Part shown: piece by piece, positions 24,201 to 36,200 of the stretch | How positions within the stretch are numbered: the stretch's first letter is position 1 | Layout: each line of letters begins with the position of its first letter | NCBI GenBank assembly: GCA_009746045.1 | Contig: RPFO01000127.1 | Coordinates: 1,749,011 to 1,813,010 of the forward strand | Length of the DNA stretch: 64,000 bases | Direction: 5' to 3' | DNA from: Mesostigma viride | Taxonomy: Eukaryota > Streptophyta > Mesostigmatophyceae > Mesostigmatales > Mesostigmataceae | Program-made: the position numbers and the translations under genes | Notes under the pieces: model-generated | Told to the model about the DNA's origin: nothing | Seen by the model: the letters and a program-made list of their open reading frames with translations, nothing else | The model's database searches: none

Positions 24201-27200
24201 GCCTTCCCACCTCCCCTCACGGTGGGTCCTGCTGGCTGCGCATGGAGTGCACAAGGCACTGTACAAGGCCCTGGATTCCCTGTACCAGCGTCACCACGTG
24301 CATGCGTGCCATGCTTTTATTTTCCCCGTCTCTTTCTCTGTCGTCATCTTTCATGTTTGTCCCTGGCACATTGGTTACATGCGTTGCATGAATCGGTGGC
24401 TTGGTCTTTCTCCCTGGCTGCCTCCTCTCGTCACACAAGCCACTGCCAGAAGCCATGGCCGGTATGTGCACTTGGGTTGGTTTATAGTGCTCGTCATGAG
24501 ACAGCGCTGCACATGCTCTGCACAACTCAAAGCGGCAGCACATTTATATTATCGACAAACATCGCCTCGGAGGCAAGGTACCACCATCCACCTTGTCAGC
24601 TTGTAATCTTTGACCCGATGCTTTAGGTTCAGCTTGCAGTCAGCGCATGGCGGTTGCTAATGCTGTCATGTGCTCTCCACCCCGTATTCATCACCTCGTT
24701 GCGACAGGCCGGATGGGAACGCCACAGCGGGAAGGACGCTGATGCTGGCACAAAAGCCAAGGCATCGGCCGGCACTCCGGTGGCTGCCACACAGCCCGCG
24801 CCCGTGGCTCATCCGGTGTTGCGCTTGGTAAGGCCGCACACAAGCGCGCCTAACTGAATGGCTTGATGGTGATACCATGCCATTAAGCGCTAGCGTGCCA
24901 CGGGCATTCCTGGACATTACAAGCAGCACCACAGATGGTAGCATCACAGATTGCGAGGGACATGGCACCAGCATGACATCACCAGTGGAAGGAACGGTGC
25001 CTGCCAGCTTCCCTGCCACGGATGCCATGCCGGGCCACATGAATATGTTCTGCTACACCATGCTACTAAGTGGAAGTGGTCCAGCCATTATAGTTGTGAT
25101 GTCACACTAACCGTCATTATGCTGGCTGCTGTGTTCGCCTTCGCACAGACCACTCCGTATGCAGCTTGCTTTGTATTCTTGCTATGAACGCAGCAAGGGG
25201 AGTCAAAGTGTTGCCACCCAAGTTACCCTGTTTTATTGTGTTTCTTTTTTAATCGCGAATGACGGGAATGGATGGGATGGGATGGTGGGTTCAGGTAGGG
25301 TATCCGTTCTGCCACATTGCCATCGAATCATCATCATATGTCATCATGGTCACTATGCCGACATCGGGGTCGCTATACCCGCCAGGTGGTGGAGAGCGTG
25401 TCGCATGATGAGGCGCGCCCATCGCCCGGCAACCGGGGCTCACCGGCCCCCGATTGGATGCCCGAGAAGCACACCTTCCACGGCAGCGCCGCACTGGTGA
25501 GGCCACGCACGAACGCTCGCGGCTCGCGCCCATGTCTGATGCTCGACCCTCTCTCATCCGGTTGCATCGACCGCTGTACCTTGCATCCGTTGTTTGCCCT
25601 TTCTTGGGCGCGTTCGCCGCCCCGGCAGTGACCAGTTAAGTGGTGATGATTGGCAAGTTTACGGCCAATCATGGGCTGATGCGGGTCACGGACGGAACGA
25701 TAACTTGCCAATGACCAGCTTTATCCCTATGGGTCATTCTCTCATGCGTCGTCTCAGCTCATCGTGGGTCGGATGGGCCAAGGATGGGACAAGGTTTGGC
25801 GGATCACTGGTTGCTGACCCACTCATTCCTTGCTGCGTGGACGACGTCGCAGGTCATCGTGGGTGTGACAAGCTCCACCCCTGTCACTGCGGGCGATGAC
25901 ATCAGCAAGGCGCCAGCACAGCGGGTGCAAAGCAAGGCACGCACTTGTGATGGGCCAGTAGAGGGCGTATATGCTTCCCTTGCATAGTCATCCTAGGATG
26001 CACGGCCCTTTCACACACTAGCATACTGGTGTACGGCCCTTTCAAACTGCGTGCCCTTGCAAACTGCCTGCCCTTGCAAACTGCCCTGTTCTAGCTGCTA
26101 CCTGGTGTCTACTAGTATACTCCAAAGCTCGGCTGCTCCCTGGGTGTCGCCTGTCAGGTACACCGCACACTCCATGCCGCGCTACCCACTGGTCCTATTC
26201 CGATGCATTGTTGCTAATTGTATGGAGTTATCATTAAGCACTGATCCTATTCCGATGCATTGTTGCTAATTGTGTGGAGTTATCATTAAGCACCGGTCCT
26301 ATTCCGATGCATTGTTGCTAATTGTGTGGAGTTATCATTAAGCACTGGTCCTATTCCGATGCATTGTTGCTAATTGTGTGGAGTTATCATTAAGCATACT
26401 GATTACCTGCGGAGGGATCGACTAAGCATTACCTTAGTTATGTAAAGGGTGTGCATCGCCCTACCGTGGTTGCCACTCAAATGCATGGTGTACCTGTATG
26501 CCTGTAGTGCCAGGCAGCCGGACCAGCCCCTCATCACCTCCTATGGCAGCTCCTAATTCTGCTGTGTGCTCCTGTGATCTTTGTGTGCAGTGCGTTGCGC
26601 GAACCAAAAACGTATTCATGCCGCCATGCTAGAGCGCTCCCTCTTCTCTGATGTCGTCATGACCCTGCATGCCCGCACCACATTTTCACATTCCAACCCC
26701 CAAGGGAAGCCGGAGTAGTGTTGCTCACAGGGCGCTTGTCCCCTGTCCCTCTTCATGACTGCTCGTACTGCATGCTCCGGGGCATGCCCCATCCCGCCCG
26801 CTCCAGGCGGTAGATGCGCTGCTGGAGGTGATGGAGGACCGCGTCGCCAAGGCCAGCAGCAAGTGAGTGAAGCCAAGGCAGGGGATGGACGGATGGCATG
26901 TGAGGATGGGGGGTGGGTGAACGGGGATGGGTGCTTGGCACATGGGCACGGAGAGGGCACGGGGGGGGATTGGGAGGGAGCACGGAGGGGGAGGGATGAA
27001 TATAGGCGGACGGTTGGCCGATATTGGCGTGGATGGGTGGGTGGACGGTTGGCCGATATTGGCGTGGATGGGTGGGTGGACGGTTGGCCGGTATTGGCGT
27101 GGATGGGTGCCCTGCGAAGGCGCGTGAGGACGCAGAGGGAGCCCAGGAGGTTGGGATCCACATCGGACGGCAGGGCACCGTCGAATGGCCATACAGTCAA

Positions 27201-30200
27201 AAGTACGTTTGAGTTGTACCTGCGATGGTGCCCTGTGGTGGGATCCCCCAGTAGGCCCCCTCCACATACCCAGTGCCTACGCTCGGCTTTGTGCTCTGTA
27301 GCTCCGGTGGTACCTAGCGGGGATGCCGCCATGTTCAGTAATTGCCGTCTCGTCACACCACCGTTGCCCCATGTCATGGACCAGGCGTAATGATGATGGT
27401 GGCCCAAGCAGCCACCATGCATTCTAAAGGGGCTCAGTTTTCCTGCTGGGACTTAACCCAACTTGCTTCTGCCATCCGACCGATGCATAACCATTTGCTC
27501 CCCGGCCAGCTAGAGCACGCAGAGCCTCTTCCCATCGCCTACCACCCATCACGCTTGTTAACTCATCCCTTATGTGACTTTTCTCCCCACTTTTCTCCTC
27601 AGAAGACTCCTCACTCTCGAGTCCTCTCGTCCCCTCTCCCCTGCCCTCTGCCCTCTGCGCGCCGGCCAGGCCCACCAAGGGAACCGGGAAGGAACACCCT
27701 GGCCTGCTGCAGCAGCTGCTTCAGCCAGCGCTGGACGGCACCGTCAAGGTGGATGGTCCCCACCCCACATTTATCTTTTCATGTCAATCATGGGATGTAT
27801 GCTAGTTGGCATTAGACGACATCGTCAATATACGTCGTTCCCACGTATCTCCTTTTTTCAACACAGTCGTATATATTCATGGTGTAGAGTTGGCACCGTA
27901 TATATGCATGGTGTAGAGTTGGCACCGTATATATGCATGGTGTAGAGTTGGCACCGTATATATGCATGGTGTAGAGTTGGCACCGTATATATGCATGGTG
28001 TAGAGTTGGCACCGTATATATGCATGGTGTAGAGTTGGCACCGTATATATGCATGGTGTAGAGTTGGCACCGTATATATGCATGGTGTAGAGTTGGCACC
28101 GTATATATGCATGGTGTAGAGTTGGCACCGTATATATGCATGGTGTAGAGTTGGCACCGTATATATGCATGGTGTAGAGTTGGCACCGTATATATGCATG
28201 GTGTAGAGTTGGCACCGTATATATGCATGGTGTAGAGTTGGCACCGTATATATGCATGGTGTAGAGTTGGCACCGTATATGTGCATGGTGTAGAGTTGGC
28301 ACCGTATATGTGCATGGTGTAGAGTTGGCACCGTATATATGCATGGTGTAGAGTTGGCACCGTGTATATGCATGGTGTAGAGTTGGCACCGTATATATGC
28401 ATGGTGTAGAGTTGGCACCGTATATATGCATGGTGTAGAGTTGGCACCGTATATATGCATGGTGTAGAGTTGGCACCGTATATATGCATGGTGTAGAGTT
28501 GGCACCGTATATATGCATGGTGTAGAGTTGGCACCGTATATATGCATGGTGTAGAGTTGGCACCGTATATATGCATGGTGTAGAGTTGGCACCGTCAAGG
28601 AACAATGTCCCGCGAAGCTATTCATTTCACAACGCAGCCGTCTGCCCACTCGTGGGGTGCTATATCTGCCGTACACAACGCAGCCGTTTGCCCACCCGTG
28701 GGGTGCTATATCTGCCGTACACAACGCACAGCCGTTTGCCCACTCGTGGGGTGCTATATCTGCCGTACACAACGCAGCCGTCTGCCCACTTGTGGGGTGC
28801 TATATCTGCCGTACACAACGCAGCCGTCTGCCCACTCGTGGGGTGCTATATCTGCCGTACACAACGCAGCCGTTTGCCCACTCGTGGGGTGCTATATCTG
28901 CCGTACACAACGCAGCCGTTTGCCCACTCGTGGGGTGCTATATCTGCCGTACACAACGCAGCCATTTGCCCACTCGTGGGGTGCTATATCTGCCGTACAC
29001 AACGCAGCCGTTTGCCCACTCGTGGGGTGCTATATCTGCCGTACACAACGCAGCCGTTTGCCCACTCGTGGGGTGCTGTATCTGCCGTACACAACGCAGC
29101 TGTTTGCCCACTCGTGGGGTGCTATATCTGCAGTACCAGTGGGCATTGGACAACACCAACAAGGCACCCACTCCCTTGCTCCGCGCGGCTTCCCTTGCAG
29201 GTCACAAGGCTTGCGTTTTTTTTCATCATGGCTTTCTTTCCATGGTCATTCCCCCAGTTGCCCCGCACCTGCCCCTGACATGGCTATAATGCTGCTGTCT
29301 TCTCTGCCGTTGCCATCGTTTGCTCTTTACTTTGATCTTATCCTGCTCTTATGTCTCGCTCATGTGTTGGCTTGTTTTGGGTGTTATTTGTCGCTCATAC
29401 GTCGTTCTTGTTTCGCTTTTCTTTTCCTCTCGTCATCTGCCTCTCCCATGCCCCAGACGGTTGCCCTCCTCCACGCGGACCTGGGCCCTGCCCACGTGGC
29501 GGAGACCCAGGCCACGCTGCGGTTTGGCAGCACGCTCAACAAGCTGGGCGGGATCCCCAAGCGGAGCCGGCAAAGCGAGAGCACGCTGGTAGGTCCACGA
29601 GGGGGCACCAATGCAGTCACTGCACGAGCGGATGCCAGTCCGGTAGGTGCACGAGGAGATATGGCAAGTGCGATGCACAGGATGGGTGCTGTTCCGTACG
29701 TGAGAGAGGATGCCTGTGCAGTTGGTGCGAGGGGATGTCAGTCTGGGGGCTGCCAGGATGCGGTCAAGAGTATGCATTGACGGTGGAGTGGGTGCCGAAA
29801 GAAAAGGAAAAGTCTGCACATTGATGCCCTAGTGGCTAAAACCAACTTGGGAATAATTTTTTTTCAAAAAAAACAAATCAAACTCGGATTGGGCATTTAA
29901 CGAGGAGCAAACGGCCCGGGTTTGCTGGTTTTTCGAGGTAGCACACGCTGCGCCTCTAGCACACGTTTAGAGGCAACACGTAGCGCACTTTGAACGCACC
30001 CAGTAATGCATAGATTTTCGGCCGAAAAAGAAGGGTTCTTCAGCATCCAATGGGGGGTCCGTCAAAAAGAGTTGTTCGCAATCAGTTTGAAGCCACTGGG
30101 GTATCCACTTACACGGTAACTTGATCTGGTGTTTGCTGGCAACGAGTCAGCTGCCACTGGTCGGACAGCATGCCCCAAATGATAGGGATGCTGGCTGTGA

Positions 30201-33200
30201 GATAGTCCATGACAGATTGGGATGCTGGCCTTGAGATGTCAGATAGTATGTGCCAGGCATTGTCCTCGAAGGTTTGCATCGCTCTGTTTGCCTCTTGGTT
30301 GTGTCCCTCTTTTAGGGTTTAGGGTGTGTTGCCACCCCTTGCGAGCCGGCCAGCAGGTGCGTGGGCAGACGGTCCCACTCACAGTCACTGGCCGCACCAT
30401 AATCCGGCGCAGAGACTCCTATATGCCAAACCTTGCCATGTCCCAGACCCGGTTTGGCGCTTGTGTCTGTGTGTGTGTGTGCCTCTGTGGGTGTGGGTGT
30501 GTGGGTGTATGTGTGGCGTGCGCGTGGGCGCATCTTTGTGTGCATCTTAGCATGCCTAGTGCGCGCCTTGCCACCACCTAAAGTGCCTCGCTGTCTCACC
30601 GTGTGCACCCTATGCTAATGCTACGCTCTGCTCGGACGTCGATACCTGCCCTACCCTGGGGTTTGGTGTGCAGGGGCATGGGGACGTTGGCGCGGGGGCG
30701 CACCCGCTGGGCGGCGCGGCGCCGGCCATTGAGGCGTTTTGGGAGGAGATTACACGCATGCGGCAGGTGCTGCAGCGGCAGCATGACCGAGGGGTCTGTG
30801 AGGGAACGGGGTGTGGTTGCCTTGCTAGGCGTTTGTGTGGGTGTGCCACGCGCGTACAGCTAGAAAGCTGAGGTATGAAAGTCCGGGCACTCAAGTTAGC
30901 CTAGGTAGGCATCTGCATGATAAGACCCAGATATTCAATGGTAGCTTTCTGAACTTTGTCCCGAAAATCGCCACTCGAGCCTTGTACTCGTTGGAGTTCG
31001 GAGTTGCTAAAGTCGTAGGTCAGGGCGCGATGCTCCTCATTGGGGCCGAAACGAGGTGAGGGATCGGCGGAGACGTTCAGAATAATGACGCATACGAAGG
31101 AAGCGGGAAGGGGAAACCGACAAAGGGGGATGGAAGTTTTCCGGGAAATGACTCAAGCTGACGGACGAGGAATCTGGCTGGGAGTGCACTGAACACCCAT
31201 TCTTGCAGCTTGACAAGATTGAATTAATTGCCGACTTGATTGACTTGATTGATTGCCAGTTGTCGGGTTCAATGGACGGGATCCTGCTGGATGGGAACTG
31301 CTTGAGGGGGGTTACTTGGCATGATGGAATCGGGGAACGGAGATGCACTGAACCTGACTGGCTGAGCGGGATCCGTTGACTGGATCGTGCGTGGCGGGAT
31401 CCGTGTAGCCGGAAGCGATGGGAAAGTTTGTCAGAGTGTGGAACGCGATGTGGGAAGTGTGGGAAGTGTTGGTACTTAATACTGGATACTGACATGAGTA
31501 GGTCGCAGGTGCAAAATTTAGTCAGGACCTGCATAATGTCGATAGGACTGGCAACATAAAGGGACCTTGCATCTCATGCCAGCCGACGGGTTGGTAGGCA
31601 AATGGGTGGGAATAGGGGCATAATTTACCTAGGACCTGCAAATAAAGGACTCGGATTTCGGTAGGAGGCGGAACCCTTTGGGACGCCCTTGTGTGGCCAA
31701 AAGCGGTTGATGGAGATGTATTGGATCAGTCGTCGTGAATGCCGATGTGTTACGTACGTATTGATATTTTTTACGGACCAAAGCACTCGGCAGTTGTACA
31801 GGCTTGTGGGACGTCAGCATCCCTGAATGTGTTGCGGTAGCAAGCGGTTCTGCCTTCCTTGCCAAGAACATTTGGTGCACGCTGACGTCTGCAGGAGCAT
31901 GAGACCGCGAAAGGAACCGCCGCCATTGCACACCACTGTGTGCGCGGCCACCAGGTCATTGTGCCCCTTGTCCTGCCGTGGTATCGATGCGCAGGGCATC
32001 GCTACTGTGTTCGCTTGGGTGGGTTTGCATGGATTCCTTGGTGTACCCTTCTCACGTAGCCTCTCGCCTATCATCTGTTCTGTCTGCATTTACCTGTGCA
32101 TGATTTGTCTTCACTAGCTAACTCATCCACGGGTCGCCCTTTTCCTTCTTCAGGACACCCTGGGTGGCGCGCCTGCGATCCAAGGGCAACTATCCGACCT
32201 CCAGCAATGCATCATTGGAGGTATGCATGTGCATTAACTATGCGTGCATGCATTTCACAGCTCACTACAATACACTACAATACACTGCGATGAACCACAA
32301 TACGCTACGCATGTTCATAAAGGATGCATGCCTGCAATTCACAACACACTACAATACACTACAATACTCTACAATAGACTACAATACACTACAATACTCT
32401 ACAATACACTGCAATACATTATAACACACTACAACGCACTACAATACACCACAATTCACTACAATACACTACAATACACTACAATACACTACAATACACT
32501 ACAATACACTACAATACTCTACAATGCACTGCAATACACTACAACACACTACAACACACTACAACACACCACAATACACTCCAATATACTGCGCGTGTGC
32601 ATAGGTATCCGAGGTACAGGTGGTCGGACAGGATGTTTGTGAACAGCCTCGGTGTCAACACCCGCTTTATGCAAAGAATGTCTTGTTTCGTTCAGGCACA
32701 GCTTCCGCACATGCTGCCTTGTTTTATCACATCCGGGGTCCCTGTGGCGCACCCTGCCCAATCCGTTAACCATGAGTCACAGTTTACGAGGGCAACACTA
32801 GGACTTGGACGTGTTGCCGCACTGGAGGATTCATCGCTGCTCTGGTTCCTGTCACGACGCGAGGCAGCACGATTGGCCCATCTGTTAGATGTCATGAGAG
32901 CAGCTGTTGCGCTGGGCACAATGTGCTGGGCAGTTGTCCCGTAGGGATGTCTGGCATCCGGTGGTGGTTTGACAGCAGATGGTAGTTGAGAACTGCTCGC
33001 AATGTACCCCGACCACCACACGGCATGGCATGGTCAGACATGGCAAGTAGGCAGCCTGACGCCGTCTGGCCTCTTATGTCTCTTTTTCCGCCGTGCCTCT
33101 GTCGCTGCGCCAACACCGCAGGGCCCCCCTCGGTGCTGGAGCAACATGGCGAGATCGCACGGGAGAGCGACGGCCCACGCCCTGCTGGCTCAGCGCCTGA

Positions 33201-36200
33201 GGATGCCACCGAGGTGGCCAACGCGGCTCCCGCCACTCATGCTACTGCCTCACACCCTGGTGCAGCGACCACACCTGGCCCGGTGGCGACACCTGGCGAT
33301 AAGGGGGCCGGCAGCGCCATGTACGGTGGCGAAGGCTACCGCAGGGCGACCGCTGTCACTCGGCAGAGGGAGAGGGAGAGGAGTGGGGTCTCCCCCGCGA
33401 ATGGGGCCAGAGCACAGGGTGACGGCGGGCAGGGCGCGGGTGCTGGTTCCTTCCGCATCGGCGCCATGCGGCTCCGCATTGCCAGTACGTCGGGGCGCGT
33501 GGCGGGCTGTCGGGAGTGCATGGGAAGGGGAAGGGGGGACAGGGGCTTGGAATGGGGACATCAGCTCTCCACTTGTTTGTGTCGTATAACGGTTGGGGAG
33601 GAGGAGAGGCTAAGGTGTGCTTATGCTAGGCACTTTTAACTAATTCATTCATTAATGGTAGGCACGTTTAACTAATTCATTCATTAATGGTAGGCATGTT
33701 TAACTAATTCATTCATCAATGCTAGCCACAGCACCCGGGCTTTGCATCGGCCACGTGTCTTCATGCCGGCCTGGTGTCCACCGACACTCGAGTGGCCAAG
33801 TCGCATGTGCCCTTTGGTCCCCACTGGATTATGTGTCATCATCGTGCCAGGACACATGCGTCCGCCCCCCACATCATGCACAAAATTGCCCCCGCTACCT
33901 TCGTAGTGGCACCCCATGGCATGCGTAGAAATACACTGGCGGAAAAGCATCGCGCCAACTTCGCTTTCCACATCACCCCGATGTCCCAAGATACCTCGAG
34001 CAGCAAGGAACAGGTTCACAGAACACACACGCACCATGCACCTACCCCTGCACCCTGCACCCTGCACCCTGCACCCTGCACCCTTCACCCTGCACCCTGC
34101 ACCCTGCACCCTGCACCCTGCACCCTGCACCCTGCAGCCTGCAGCCTGACAGTAGGAGCATTCTACTCACATCCTCCCTACTCCGCTCCCATCCGCCTTG
34201 GTGTGGACTCACATTCCACCTGGGGTTGTTCTCCTCCCCACCCACGGGGTTCCCTGCCCCCCCACGGGCCCCTATTTCCCCAGGCCTTCTCGGCTTGGTC
34301 CGCCAGCATGAGCGCTGCGCACAGTGCCTTGCTTGGCACGTGTGGAGGGCGCGTGTCCGGTGAGCGCAAGCAGTACTAATTATACAATGATAACACTGGC
34401 ATGGTAGTGTAACAATGATAAAATAAGCCAGCGTAGTGGCCGCCGGACACTGTAGTATGATGGTCTGGTCACTGTAGCATGATGGTCTGGACACTGTATT
34501 ATGATGGTCTGGACACTGTATTATGATGGTCTGGATACTGTATTATGATGGTCTGGACACTGTATTATGATGGTCTGGTCACTGTAGCATGATGGTCTGG
34601 ACACTGTATTATGATGGTCTGGTCACTGTAGTATGATGGTCTGGACACTGTATTATGATGGTCTGGTCACTGTAGTATGATGGTCTGGACACTGTAGTAT
34701 GATGGTCTGGACACTGTAGTATGATGGTCTGGTCACTGTAGTATGATGGTCTGGCTAGCATGCCAGCTGCCCTGTGACAGCAACATCTTCGCAACGTGCT
34801 TGTGTCGTTCGCGCTTCAGATCCATGCCCAGAGCAGCCCGTCACGCAGGTGCTTGTGCTCCTCTTCAGCGCTCCTCTCTGCCAAGGCTTGCGCACTCTGA
34901 GAGGCGCCTTTTCTGCTGTGGTTGGGTGGCAGCACTTTGTATCCTGATCGCAATCCTGATTGTTACCACATGCTGGGGCTTTGCACTTGTGAAAACTGAA
35001 AGAAAGCATACCCAAATGGCCTTATGTCGTGTTCATTCTACAAGTTTTGGCAGCATCCCCATGAATGCATTCCTGGAGTGCATCCTCGAGCTCATGCGGC
35101 AGTGAGGGTGGTGGGTTGCTGCTGTCACATGCGCATGCTTCTGCCACATGCCTCCGCCACCCACAGGGAGGCGAGGTTGGAGCGTGGGGCAGGGAAGGAG
35201 CTGGGGGCGGCCGAGGGGGCCAGCGCGGCCACCCCCAGCAAGGACACCATGGAGTTGACGCGGCAGCTGCGTGCGCGGCTCAACGCGAAGGACCACGACG
35301 TGGCGCAGCTACAGGGGGTGGGTTCAGGCTAGAAATTGCTGCAATGGATCAGTGTTGACTATGGAGCGAAGGGTCACCTTCGCGGAGCTTGGGGAGGCCT
35401 GCCTTGTAGCCTGTGATTGGACCTGTTTCTGGGTCCCACAGCAGCAGCGTGTGCCCCGCTCTATCAGGCATGGTCTGATCTACTGGCATCGGCACTGTGT
35501 GGGTGGGGTGGGTGGGGTTGGGGTTGGGGGGGAGGGCGAGATGTCAACATGGTCTCAATTCGCAAACAATGGGGCTAGCAGCTAGATCCGATCCACTGGT
35601 TCATGTTGGAGAATTTCGAACGCACTCGCACCGCTCTCGGGTAAATAGCTTTTTCCCAGTTGGGCTATCGCTTGGGCTGCCTCCGGATCAGGAGACCCCT
35701 ACAGCCGCGAAATCATGCAAGAGGTCCTGTGTTCGAATCCGGTATGGTACCAAACTATTTGAATGTTTTTGCAAGATCCCATCTGGCCCTCTTCCTTCAT
35801 CCTCTACCCTCTATCCCTCTCTCATTTTATCCTCTGTCTCATGTTCATTCTCACACAGAACCTTCCTGCCGCCCCCCCCCCCCCCCCCCCCCCCCCGCTC
35901 GTGTACTTCATCCGTGCTTTACTTTATGTTTTCCCCTCTCTTGGCCCCCACGTCCCGTTCCCTCCCCGCTCGCCCCTTGTCCACCGCCCTCCCCGCTCCC
36001 GTTCCCGTTCCCATGGTACGACCTTCTCTTCTCCTTGTCTTTGCATGCCCCCCCCCCCCCCCCTTCCCCCAGGAGCTGGAGGATGTGCGCGCGCAGCTGG
36101 CTGACGCGCTCCACGAGAATCAGGAGGCTGCGATGGTGGTGCGTCTGTATTAACCAATAGCATGAGAGAAGAATGTAGGGGTGGATGGAGGGAAAGCAAG

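Larger units (their letters stand above)
16643..29588 (+). other. kinesin motor-like domain region (14 exons)
   Basis: In the exon at 19154 the P-loop site, where kinesins have AYGQTxSGKT, reads TWGCGGAGTA: the catalytic Lys and Ser/Thr are gone. In the exon at 24708 the switch I site (NxxSSRSH) is replaced by an Ala/Thr/Pro-rich stretch ending AHPVLRL. In the exon at 25853 the switch II site (DLAGSE) reads IVGVTSS. The surrounding strands and helices keep kinesin spacing. It is therefore probably a microtubule-binding or regulatory pseudo-motor rather than a moving one. Confidence 0.75.

Noticed and set aside
26612-26725. Longer kinesin exon reading ERSLFSDVVMTLHART
   Set aside because: Attractive by eye, but it needs a phase the preceding exon does not supply. 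The 21-nt phase-0 exon 26591-26611 gives the right motor-domain length.
27812-29780. Long frames on both strands over the 29-bp and 46-bp arrays
   Set aside because: Periodic DNA without stops; flanked by kinesin exons on the plus strand, so intronic.
34800-34850. Extra kinesin exon (TCCATGCCCAGAGCAGCC)
   Set aside because: Has splice-like ends but breaks nothing if skipped; joining 34359 directly to 35167 gives a continuous frame.
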